Shown here: positions 8,428 to 14,565 of the stretch, one piece after another
Layout: the number at the start of each line of letters is the position of its first letter
Position numbering within the stretch: position 1 is the stretch's first letter
Origin: an uncultured Oscillospiraceae bacterium
GTDB taxonomy: Bacteria > Bacillota > Clostridia > Oscillospirales > Acutalibacteraceae
Direction of reading: 5' to 3'
Length of the DNA stretch: 21,924 bases
Assembly: GCA_900543525.1 (NCBI GenBank)
Contig: UQRS01000036.1
Location: 1 to 21,924 of the forward strand
Notes under the pieces: generated by a model
Database searches by the model: none
The model's input: the letters and a program-made list of their open reading frames with translations, nothing else
Told to the model about the DNA's origin: nothing
Program-made: the position numbers and the translations under genes

Positions 8428-8456
8428 ATTGTATCAGCAAGCCGCACAGAATGCAA
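8428..8456 (-). promoter_or_regulatory. Sigma-A promoter of pduL
   Basis: On the minus strand, TTGCAT (8456-8451), a 17-bp spacer and TACAAT (8433-8428) form a good housekeeping promoter. It sits in the 132-bp gap after the hydrolase stop codon. Confidence 0.65.
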
Positions 8457-8476
8457 GAGGCTGCGACGCCGTTTTT

Positions 8477-9343
8477 CTATCGATTGGAGGCCGACGGGTG
8501 CGCCCTGTCGATTTTCTCCCGTACCGGGATATGCGGCATGCCAAACAGCCGCCAGAGCCAGTCGCAGGACATCGGCATCCACTCCGCAACCTCCGCCCCC
8601 GAAACGCCGTCGGAAAAATGCCCGGTCAACGGATTTGCCAGAGAAATGCCATGCCCGCCATCCTTGAAAATATGCAGCTCAAAGGGGACGTCGGCCGCGG
8701 CCATCGCGGTGGCAAAGGCCAGGCTGTCCTCCACCGGGACGGCGTTATCTTCATATGTATGGAAGATAAAGGCCGGAGGCGTGTGCGGCCCGACCTGCTT
8801 CTGGCAGGAGAGGAGCGGCAGATTTTCGGTATGCTCGCCCAGTATGCGGGAGAGCGCACCGCAATTCTCCATCCAGGAGGTGGTAATCACCGGATAGCCG
8901 AGGATCATGGCGTTGGGGCAGTTCTCCTTCCCTGAGAAGCCCTCCATCTCCTCCAGCAGGGGATGATTCCACAGCGTCCCGAGCGAGGCGCAGAGATGTC
9001 CGCCGGCCGAAAAGCCGCAGACGGCGATCTTGTTCGGGATGACTCCCCACTCTTCCGCGTAGTCGCGGATGGTCTTGAGCGCCAGAGAAAGCTCGTAGAG
9101 CGGGGTCGGGAAGGCCACATCCTCCCCCACGGCGTAATAGAGCACAAAGGAATGGAAGCCGGCCGCGGCGTAATGCAGGGCGATGGGATCGGCCTCTCTC
9201 CTCGAGCAGAAGCCGTAGCCGCCGCCCGGGCAGATGACGACGGCCGGCCGTTCGCAGAAGTCGGACATTTCAGTAGTCGCCTCATGCAGATAACAGACCA
9301 ACCGGGCCTTCTCCTGATCGAGCTTGAGTTCTTTTACCAACAT
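8477..9343 (-). CDS. Alpha/beta-hydrolase, esterase/acetylxylan-esterase-like
   Basis: Probable cytosolic carboxylester hydrolase of 288 residues. The oxyanion-hole region is PGGGYGFCS (39-47), the nucleophile Ser112 is in GFSAGG, and the rest of the triad is Asp199 in HTYEDNAVP and His231 in DGGHGIS. This layout fits the alpha/beta-hydrolase 3 group (BD-FAE/acetylesterase-like). ATG 9343 is chosen because AAAGGAG lies 10 nt upstream and the conserved fold begins soon after; the frame extends to 9517 without conserved sequence. There is no signal peptide, so the substrate is probably an imported acylated sugar or small ester; the precise substrate cannot be read from sequence. It lies 125 bp behind the lipoprotein gene on the same strand. 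Confidence 0.88.
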   Translation of the reverse strand: MLVKELKLDQEKARLVCYLHEATTEMSDFCERPAVVICPGGGYGFCSRREADPIALHYAAAGFHSFVLYYAVGEDVAFPTPLYELSLALKTIRDYAEEWGVIPNKIAVCGFSAGGHLCASLGTLWNHPLLEEMEGFSGKENCPNAMILGYPVITTSWMENCGALSRILGEHTENLPLLSCQKQVGPHTPPAFIFHTYEDNAVPVEDSLAFATAMAAADVPFELHIFKDGGHGISLANPLTGHFSDGVSGAEVAEWMPMSCDWLWRLFGMPHIPVREKIDRAHPSASNR

Positions 9344-9468
9344 GTTTTCATTTCTCCTTTGACGCAGAAGCGACGGACAAGGGGCGGCGGGAACAAACGC
9401 CGCACGTCCATCGCTCCCCTTTTTCAAAAAATGCATAACGGCCGCACGGCCGCGCGATCGCCGGATTT

Positions 9469-10005
9469 TTATGAGGCAGCCTGCTTCGCCGACAAAATTT
9501 TGGCGGCCATCTCCCACTCCGGTTCGTACAGATATTTCAGCTCCTGCCGGAAGCCGTAGGGCATGGTGTTATAGGTCGCACGCAGCGCCTTGACCTGCAC
9601 GTCAAGGCTTTCGGAATCGACGCCGCCCGGCGTTCCGTAGGTATAGCAGGCGGCGGTGAGGTTCGCCATCCCGACGGCGTACATGGTTCGGGCGTCCTCC
9701 TCGCTGCCGTAGCGCTGCATCTCGGCCACCAGCGCCTGCAATTCCGCGAAGGACGCGTCGTCCAGCGCCTCGGCCGAGGAGAGGTAGGCGACGGCGTGCA
9801 CCTTGTTGTACAGCCGCAGGCAGTAGTCCATCGCCGTGTTGGCGTCCATCGCCCCGAGCGACACCGGTGCGGAGGAGGTGGAGACCTCCGGCTCGGAGGA
9901 AAGAGCCGGCGGCGCCGACGATTCGGGCTGGCCGCCGAACGCGGCGCAGGCCGAAAGGCCGAAGAGCAGCAGAACAAGCAGTCCGGCGCAAAGCAGTTTT
10001 TTCAT
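9469..10005 (-). CDS. Small lipoprotein of unknown function
   Basis: I do not recognise the family. The 178-residue product starts MKKLLCAGLLVLLLFGLSAC, a textbook type II signal peptide with a lipobox ending at Cys20, so it should be lipid-anchored on the outer face of the membrane. A Ser/Ala/Pro-rich linker (about 28-50) leads to a mostly helical domain with MDYCLRLYNKVHAVAYLSSAEAL and an aromatic C-terminal part (YLYEPEWEMAAKIL). The start codon and ribosome binding site lie in a perfect 17-bp tandem duplication that also creates a six-codon ORF immediately upstream. It lies 80 bp behind the Nudix gene and may share its transcript. Between its stop and the hydrolase start is a small CGGCC/GGCCG hairpin without a good T run. 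Confidence 0.78.
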   Translation of the reverse strand: MKKLLCAGLLVLLLFGLSACAAFGGQPESSAPPALSSEPEVSTSSAPVSLGAMDANTAMDYCLRLYNKVHAVAYLSSAEALDDASFAELQALVAEMQRYGSEEDARTMYAVGMANLTAACYTYGTPGGVDSESLDVQVKALRATYNTMPYGFRQELKYLYEPEWEMAAKILSAKQAAS

Positions 10006-10034
10006 AAAATTTTCTCCTTCATAAAATTTTCTCC
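10001..10034. repeat. Perfect 17-bp tandem duplication covering RBS and start codon
   Basis: TTCATAAAATTTTCTCC occurs at 10001-10017 and again at 10018-10034 with no mismatch. On the minus strand each copy reads GGAGAAAATTTTATGAA, that is a ribosome binding site, 8-nt spacer and ATG. Confidence 0.95.
10002..10022 (-). CDS. Putative six-codon upstream ORF overlapping the lipoprotein start
   Basis: The upstream copy of the duplicated RBS/ATG opens ATG AAG GAG AAA ATT TTA TGA (MKEKIL). Its TGA overlaps the lipoprotein ATG as ATGA, the classical arrangement for translational coupling. It has the same GGAG at the same distance as the real start. Whether it is translated is unknown; it may simply be a by-product of a recent duplication. 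Confidence 0.35.
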   Translation of the reverse strand: MKEKIL

Positions 10035-10085
10035 TTTAAAATAAAAACATAACGGCAGAAGTCCGTACTTTTTAAAAACAGCGGC

Positions 10086-10640
10086 CTACACCTCGCCCCG
10101 CTGGCGCAGGGCATAAACCTTCATCACCAGCGCCTGGGTCTTGGCGTCCTTGATCTCCCCATTCAGGACCATGTCGACGAGGCGCGCAAGCGGTATCTTC
10201 TCCACCTGCAGAAATTCGTCCTCATCCGGATGCATATCCCCGGTTGTAAGCCCGGTGGCCAGATAGAGGTAAATAACCTCCCCCACATAGCCGGGGCTGG
10301 GATACAGCTCCCCCAAAAAGCGGAAATTTTCAGCCGTGACGCCGGTTTCCTCGGTCAGCTCACGGCGGCCGCAGGGCTCGGGTGCCTCTCCCCACTCGCG
10401 CTTGCCGGCCGGAAGCTCCAGCACGACCTCCCCATACGGGTAGCGGAACTGCCGCACGACATAAAGCTCCTCCCCCTCGGTCAAAGCGGCGACGCAAACC
10501 CCGCCGGGATGCTCAATTACCTCCCGCGTGGCGGTGCGGCCGTTGGGAAGCGCAGCCTCATCCACCCGCAGGTTGATGATCCGCCCTTTGAAAATATATT
10601 TGTGGGAAAGCTGTTTTTCTTCCAAATCTTTGGGATTCAT
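10086..10640 (-). CDS. Nudix hydrolase, ADP-ribose pyrophosphatase-like
   Basis: Cytosolic Nudix enzyme of 184 residues that probably hydrolyses ADP-ribose or related ADP-sugars to AMP and a sugar phosphate. The Nudix box is complete at residues 79-101: Gly79, five residues, Glu85, seven residues, then RELTEETGV (93-101). VVRQFRYPYG and LELPAGK before it, and LGELYPSPGYVGEVIYLYLA after it, are typical of the NudF/ADPRase subgroup. ATG 10640 is preceded by GGAGG at 8 nt, which decides the start over the longer frame to 10715 that would overlap the divergent M14 gene. It is divergent from that peptidase gene with only 55 bp between starts, so both share a control region, though I see no clean promoter in either direction. 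Confidence 0.92.
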   Translation of the reverse strand: MNPKDLEEKQLSHKYIFKGRIINLRVDEAALPNGRTATREVIEHPGGVCVAALTEGEELYVVRQFRYPYGEVVLELPAGKREWGEAPEPCGRRELTEETGVTAENFRFLGELYPSPGYVGEVIYLYLATGLTTGDMHPDEDEFLQVEKIPLARLVDMVLNGEIKDAKTQALVMKVYALRQRGEV

Positions 10641-10695
10641 GAATATAACCTCCGCGTCATATAGTGAATAAAGACCTTTTGAAAGGGGAATCGCA

Positions 10696-11592
10696 ATGAA
10701 AGAGAATACATACATTGCCGACCATTTATATGTAACCAGAAAGCTGTTGGAGCTGGAACGGTCCTACCCGTTTTTAAAGGCCGACCGGCTCGGCCAGTCG
10801 GTCGCCGGGCGGGAGATCACCGCCCTGACCTTCGGCAAGGCGGAGCAATACGTCCTCTTCGCCGGCGCGTTCCACGGGGCCGAGTGGCTGACCGCTGCGC
10901 TCCTCCTCGAATTTGCGAAGGAGCTGGCCGCCGCGGTCGCGGAAAACGGGCAGATTGCCGGCGTTCCGGCGCGCCGCGCCCTCAGCGGAAGGGGGCTGAT
11001 CCTGGTGCCGGCCGTCAATCCGGACGGCTGTGAAATCTCCATCCACGGGGCGGGAGGCGCCGGGCACTACGCCGCCAGCGTCTACCGCGTAAGCGGCGGA
11101 GACTATACCCACTACAGCGCCAACGCGCGCGGCGTCGACATCAACCACAATTTCGACGCCGGGTGGGAAGCCCTGCACCGGCTGGAGCAAAAGGCCGGCA
11201 TCTACGGTCCGGCGCCCCGGCGCTACGGCGGCCGGCGGCCGGAAAGCGAGCCGGAGACGCGGGCGATCACCACCCTCTGCCGCACACAGAATATTCTGCA
11301 CGCGCTGGCCTTCCACGCCCAGGGCGAGGTGATCTACTGGGATTTCGGCGAGCAAACGCCGCCAAAGTCCCGAAAGCTGGCCGAAATCCTGGCCTCCTCC
11401 TCCGGCTACGCGCTCGAGGCGCCCGAGGGTCTGGCGGTCGGCGGCGGCTTCAAGGACTGGTTCATACAGAACTTCTCCCGTCCGGCCTTCACCATCGAGA
11501 TCGGCAGAGGCAAAAACCCGCTCCCTCCCGAAACGCTACCGGAGATCTACAGCCGCCTGCGCGAGATGATGATGTTCGCCCTGATGCTGTAG
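10696..11592 (+). CDS. M14-family zinc carboxypeptidase, peptidoglycan-peptide type
   Basis: Zinc peptidase of 298 residues resembling gamma-D-glutamyl-diamino acid endopeptidase I and MpaA. Zinc ligands are His60 and Glu63 in FHGAEW and His207 in AFHAQGE. Substrate-binding NPDG (108-111), Arg145 and ARGVDINHNF (144-153) and catalytic Glu268 in FTIEIGRGKNP complete the site. There is no signal peptide or LysM domain, so I infer cytoplasmic (or mother-cell) action on murein peptides, such as recycling, with a spore-cortex role as an alternative. The ATG at 10696 follows AAAGGGG at 7 nt. It is divergent from the Nudix gene and ends before a strong bidirectional terminator about 200 bp downstream. 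Confidence 0.9.
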   Translation: MKENTYIADHLYVTRKLLELERSYPFLKADRLGQSVAGREITALTFGKAEQYVLFAGAFHGAEWLTAALLLEFAKELAAAVAENGQIAGVPARRALSGRGLILVPAVNPDGCEISIHGAGGAGHYAASVYRVSGGDYTHYSANARGVDINHNFDAGWEALHRLEQKAGIYGPAPRRYGGRRPESEPETRAITTLCRTQNILHALAFHAQGEVIYWDFGEQTPPKSRKLAEILASSSGYALEAPEGLAVGGGFKDWFIQNFSRPAFTIEIGRGKNPLPPETLPEIYSRLREMMMFALML

Positions 11593-11616
11593 GTCGGATA
11601 AACCAAATGGGCGAAA

Positions 11617-11663
11617 GGCCTCCCCCACAAAAGTGCGGACACCGCGCGGCCTCCCCCCCAAAA
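11617..11663. repeat. Short direct repeat downstream of the M14 gene
   Basis: GGCCTCCCCCACAAAA (11617-11632) recurs with one mismatch at 11648-11663. The C-rich motif loosely resembles part of the repeat after tpiA. The 279-bp gap 11593-11871 otherwise holds a minus promoter and a terminator, listed separately. Confidence 0.5.
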
Positions 11664-11711
11664 AGGGTAAAAACCCGGTCTTTTTTGAAAAGTCATTTTC
11701 CACTGATTGGT

Positions 11712-11739
11712 ATTATAGCACAAAGGCCGGCTTTGTAAA
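11712..11739 (-). promoter_or_regulatory. Orphan sigma-A promoter pointing into the M14 gene
   Basis: On the minus strand, TTTACA (11739-11734), a 16-bp spacer and consensus TATAAT (11717-11712). ACAAAG (11720-11725) and CTTTGT (11731-11736) form an inverted repeat inside the spacer, an operator-like position. No gene lies downstream on this strand; a transcript would run antisense into the 3' end of the M14 gene. Confidence 0.4.
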
Positions 11740-11791
11740 ACCCGATTTTTTAAAAAAGCACCCATCCGTCGGCAGATTCCCCGGTAAACCG

Positions 11792-11837
11792 AAAAAAGCG
11801 GCTCTTTGCGGAACGCACCGTAAAGGGCCGCTTTTTT
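11792..11837. terminator. Bidirectional terminator between M14 and small gene
   Basis: AAAAAAGCGGC (11792-11802) pairs with GCCGCTTTTTT (11827-11837), continuing inward through CTTT/AAAG and CGG/CCG with wobble pairs to a 6-nt loop. T runs on both strands let it end both the M14 gene and the minus-strand small gene. Confidence 0.85.
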
Positions 11838-11871
11838 CTCTGCCCGCCGGACAGGAGATGCCTCGACCGCG

Positions 11872-12036
11872 CTATTGCTCCCGGACGTGATCGACAAAGG
11901 CGCGCATCTCCTCCACGGACGAAAAATCCGGGCTTTCGGTCAGGATCGTCTCCTGCAGGGCGGTGGGCAGCGTCTCAAAATACTGCAAAAGCTCCGGCTT
12001 GTCCTGCAGATAGCGCTTCTGTATATTTTCTCTCAA
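11872..12036 (-). CDS. Small protein of unknown function with a TTG start
   Basis: A 54-residue frame that has no ATG start in a useful place. TTG at 12036 is preceded by GAGGTGA at a good distance; GTG at 12045 is an alternative (57 residues). The product begins LRENIQKRYLQDKPELLQYF and continues with ETLPTALQETILTESPDF and SSVEEMRAFVDHVREQ. It is soluble and all-helical, with no membrane segment. I do not recognise the family. Support for it being real: an upstream promoter on the same strand, a terminator right after the stop, and amphipathic composition unlike the surrounding non-coding sequence. It is divergent from pgk, with the two promoters in the 282-bp gap. Confidence 0.55.
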   Translation of the reverse strand: MRENIQKRYLQDKPELLQYFETLPTALQETILTESPDFSSVEEMRAFVDHVREQ

Positions 12037-12060
12037 AGCGTTCACCTCATCTTTCGTTTT

Positions 12061-12088
12061 GTTATAGCTTTCCCTTTTTTGATCCCAA
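12061..12088 (-). promoter_or_regulatory. Promoter of the small gene
   Basis: On the minus strand, TTGGGA (12088-12083), a 16-bp spacer and TATAAC (12066-12061), about 25 bp before the GTG/TTG start codons. Confidence 0.4.
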
Positions 12089-12212
12089 TACGCAAAAAGG
12101 CGGTTTCCGGCCGCCGCTTTCTATCAAATGGGCAAATTTTACAAGGAAGAGGCGGCTCGTCCCGCGGCCTTTTGCCAGATTTTCAAATTTTTTGAAAATA
12201 TAGCCCTGCATA

Positions 12213-12241
12213 TTGAAAAAATTCCCTTTATCGGTTACAAT
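12213..12241 (+). promoter_or_regulatory. Sigma-A promoter of pgk
   Basis: TTGAAA (12213-12218), 17-bp spacer, TACAAT (12236-12241). The predicted start near 12248 leaves an AT-rich leader of about 70 nt before pgk. Confidence 0.7.
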
Positions 12242-12318
12242 AAGGAATAGCTTGTAGCAATTTTAACAATCTATTCTTTTTGCGATGACTATTATATTTC
12301 GAAAGGATGGTTCACAAG

Positions 12319-13521
12319 ATGACCGCTATGAACAAAAAGACGATTGAGGACATCGACGTACAGGGCAAGAAGGTTCTTGTCCGCTGCGACTTCAACGTGC
12401 CGCTGGCCGACGGAAAAATCACCGACGACAAGCGTATCCGCGAGGCGCTGCCCACCATCAAATATCTGAAGGAGCACGGTGCCGCCGTGATCCTCTGCTC
12501 TCACATGGGCCGCCCGAAGGGTGAGTTCAACATGGCCTATTCCCTCAAGCCGGTGGCGGCCCGCCTCTCCGAGCTGCTGGGAGTCGAGGTCAAGCTTGCC
12601 GACGACGTGATCGGCGACAGCGCCAAGGCGCTGGCCGCTGCGCTGCAGCCGGGCGAAATCATGCTGCTGGAGAATGTCCGCTTCCACAAGGAGGAGACCG
12701 TCAAGGACAAGGCCGAGCGTGCTCCCTTTGCCAAGGCGCTTGCCTCTCTGGCCGACATCTACGTCAACGACGCGTTCGGCACCGCCCACCGTGCGCAGGC
12801 TTCTACCGCCGATCTGGCCGATTATCTGCCGGCCGTCTGCGGCTACCTGATCCAGAAGGAAGTCAAGATCATGGGCAGCGCTCTGGAAAATCCGAAGCGC
12901 CCCTTTGTCGCCATCCTCGGCGGCGCGAAGGTTTCGGACAAGATCGGCGTCATCACCAACCTGCTGGACAAGGTGGACACCCTGATTGTCGGCGGCGGTA
13001 TGGCCTATACCTTTATGAAGTCGCTGGGACACAGCATCGGCGATTCGATTCTGGAGGAGGACAAGGTTGAGCTAGCCGGCAAGATCATGGCCGACGCCAA
13101 GGCCAAGGGCGTCAAATTCGTGATCCCGGTCGACAACCGCGTGGGCGACAAGTACGCTCCCGACTGCAATTATCAGGAGGTCCCGAGCGACGAGATTCCC
13201 GACGGCTGGATGGGTCTCGACATCGGACCCAAGACCGAGAAGCTCTTTGCTGACGCGCTGAAGGACGCGGGCACGGTTGTCTGGAACGGCCCGATGGGCG
13301 TTTCGGAGTTCCCGCGGTTTGCGCACGGCACCATCGCGGTCGCCACGGCCGTGGCCGAGAGCGGCGCCATCTCGATCATCGGCGGCGGCGATTCGGCCGC
13401 TGCGGTTGAGAAGCTCGGCTTCGCGGACAAGATGACCCACATCTCGACCGGCGGCGGCGCTTCTCTCGAATTCCTGGAGGGACTGGAGCTGCCCGGCATT
13501 GCCGCGCTCAACGATAAATAA
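12319..13521 (+). CDS. pgk: Phosphoglycerate kinase
   Basis: Glycolytic enzyme transferring phosphate between 1,3-bisphosphoglycerate and ADP in the cytosol. The 400 residues from ATG 12319 match the family length. Substrate-binding RCDFNVPL (22-29) and SHMGRPKG (61-68), AFGTAHRAQAST, the hinge-side GGAKVSDKIGV, and nucleotide-binding GGGDSAAAVEKLG and STGGGASLEFLEG are all intact. AAAGG at 12302-12306 is 12 nt from this ATG; an in-frame ATG at 12307 abuts the RBS and is unlikely, and ATG 12328 is another possibility. It leads a pgk-tpiA-gpmI run; gap and eno, often in the same cluster, are not in the window. A strong terminator follows, so tpiA probably depends on readthrough or its own promoter. 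Confidence 0.98.
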   Translation: MTAMNKKTIEDIDVQGKKVLVRCDFNVPLADGKITDDKRIREALPTIKYLKEHGAAVILCSHMGRPKGEFNMAYSLKPVAARLSELLGVEVKLADDVIGDSAKALAAALQPGEIMLLENVRFHKEETVKDKAERAPFAKALASLADIYVNDAFGTAHRAQASTADLADYLPAVCGYLIQKEVKIMGSALENPKRPFVAILGGAKVSDKIGVITNLLDKVDTLIVGGGMAYTFMKSLGHSIGDSILEEDKVELAGKIMADAKAKGVKFVIPVDNRVGDKYAPDCNYQEVPSDEIPDGWMGLDIGPKTEKLFADALKDAGTVVWNGPMGVSEFPRFAHGTIAVATAVAESGAISIIGGGDSAAAVEKLGFADKMTHISTGGGASLEFLEGLELPGIAALNDK

Positions 13522-13534
13522 GTCTGGTATGGCT

Positions 13535-13569
13535 GGGGCGGGGTTTCCCCGCCCCTTGCGTTTTGTTTT
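13535..13569 (+). terminator. Terminator after pgk
   Basis: GGGGCGGGG (13535-13543), TTT loop, CCCCGCCCC (13547-13555), then TTGCGTTTTGTTTT. The stem is very stable; the tail is interrupted by GCG, so some readthrough into tpiA is plausible. Confidence 0.8.
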
Positions 13570-13608
13570 CAATAATTTCTTATATTTTTGGAAAGGCTGT
13601 GTTACACC

Positions 13609-14376
13609 ATGAATAAAACCCTTCGTAAGGCGGTCATCGCCGGCAACTGGAAAATGAACAAAACTCCGGCGGAGGCCTCCGCCCTGATTGAGGAGATCAA
13701 GCCTCTGGTAGCCGACGCCGACTGCGGCGTGGTTGTCTGCGTTCCCTTTGTCGATCTGCAGGCCGCGCTGGAGGCCGCTGCCGGCAGCAACATTGCGGTC
13801 GGCGCTCAGAACTGCCATTTTGAAAAATCCGGCGCCTTCACCGGCGAGGTTTCGGCGCCGATGCTCGCCTCCATGGGCGTGGAGTACGTCGTCCTCGGCC
13901 ACAGCGAACGCCGCACCTATTTCGGGGAGACCGATGTAACCGTCAACAAGCGCACGCTGGCCGCGCTGGAGAACGGGCTGAAGGTGATCCTCTGCGTCGG
14001 CGAGTATCTCGAGCAGCGGGAGCAGGGCGTCACGGCCGAGATTGTCGCGATGCAGACCAAGATTGCGCTGCAGGGCGTCTCGGCCGAGGCGCTGAAAAAC
14101 GTCATCATCGCGTATGAGCCGGTCTGGGCCATCGGCACCGGCAAGACGGCCACTGCCGATCAGGCGGAGGAGGTCTGCGCCGTTATCCGCGGTGTGATCG
14201 CCGGCCTGTACGGCCAGGCGGCGGCTGACGCCATGACCATTCAGTACGGCGGCTCCATGAACGCCAAAAACGCGGACGAGCTGGTTGCAAAACCGGACGT
14301 GGACGGCGGTCTGATCGGCGGCGCGTCCCTCAAAGCGCCTGACTTCGCCGCAATTGTTAAGGCTGCCAGCAAATAG
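13609..14376 (+). CDS. tpiA: Triosephosphate isomerase
   Basis: Interconverts dihydroxyacetone phosphate and glyceraldehyde 3-phosphate; cytosolic dimeric TIM barrel. The 255 residues include substrate residues Asn13 and Lys15 in AGNWKMNK, catalytic His98 in LGHSERR, and catalytic Glu170 in AYEPVWAIGTGKTA. Phosphate-binding YGGSMNAKN and DGGLIGGASL complete the site. ATG 13609 is chosen because the family begins here; AAAGG lies 12 nt upstream, and an in-frame TTG at 13588 falls before that RBS. The gene is 87 bp after pgk with a terminator between them, and is followed by a tandem repeat block before gpmI. Confidence 0.98.
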   Translation: MNKTLRKAVIAGNWKMNKTPAEASALIEEIKPLVADADCGVVVCVPFVDLQAALEAAAGSNIAVGAQNCHFEKSGAFTGEVSAPMLASMGVEYVVLGHSERRTYFGETDVTVNKRTLAALENGLKVILCVGEYLEQREQGVTAEIVAMQTKIALQGVSAEALKNVIIAYEPVWAIGTGKTATADQAEEVCAVIRGVIAGLYGQAAADAMTIQYGGSMNAKNADELVAKPDVDGGLIGGASLKAPDFAAIVKAASK

Positions 14377-14377
14377 G

Positions 14378-14477
14378 ATAAAGGCTGACGCCTCTCCCCC
14401 GCGAGTTTTGCTTTCGCAAAACGTCGTACCGGCAAGGCCGGTAATAAAGGCTAACGCCTCTCCCCCACGAGTTTTGC
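14378..14477. repeat. Two 34-bp direct repeats with hairpins between tpiA and gpmI
   Basis: Copy A at 14378-14411 and copy B at 14444-14477 differ at two positions; each starts ATAAAGGCT and ends GAGTTTTGC. Between them are two compact hairpins: GTTTTGC/GCAAAAC (14405-14422, TTTC loop) and ACCGGC/GCCGGT (14428-14442, AAG loop). The period is 66 bp. The rest of the gap up to gpmI (14478-14565) shows only weak promoter-like sequence (TTGAAA at 14513-14518 without a well-spaced -10). Confidence 0.85.
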
Positions 14478-14565
14478 AAAAGGGCAATCAGACAGCGCGG
14501 CGGGGCGCGGTTTGAAACGTATGCTTTAGAATATCTTTATGGCAGAAAGGAACAACTGAAAGCTT

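Noticed and set aside
9424..9460. CGGCCG-rich hairpin between the lipoprotein and hydrolase genes as a terminator
   Set aside because: The stem is only about 5 bp and the T run is offset by several bases; at most a weak stop.
11547..11696. Minus-strand frame starting MTFQKRPGFYPFWGGG downstream of the orphan promoter
   Set aside because: It lacks a proper ribosome binding site, runs through low-complexity C/G runs and into the 3' end of the M14 gene, and shows no family signature.
13072..14487. Long minus-strand frames over pgk, tpiA and gpmI
   Set aside because: Antisense shadows of highly conserved, codon-biased glycolytic genes.
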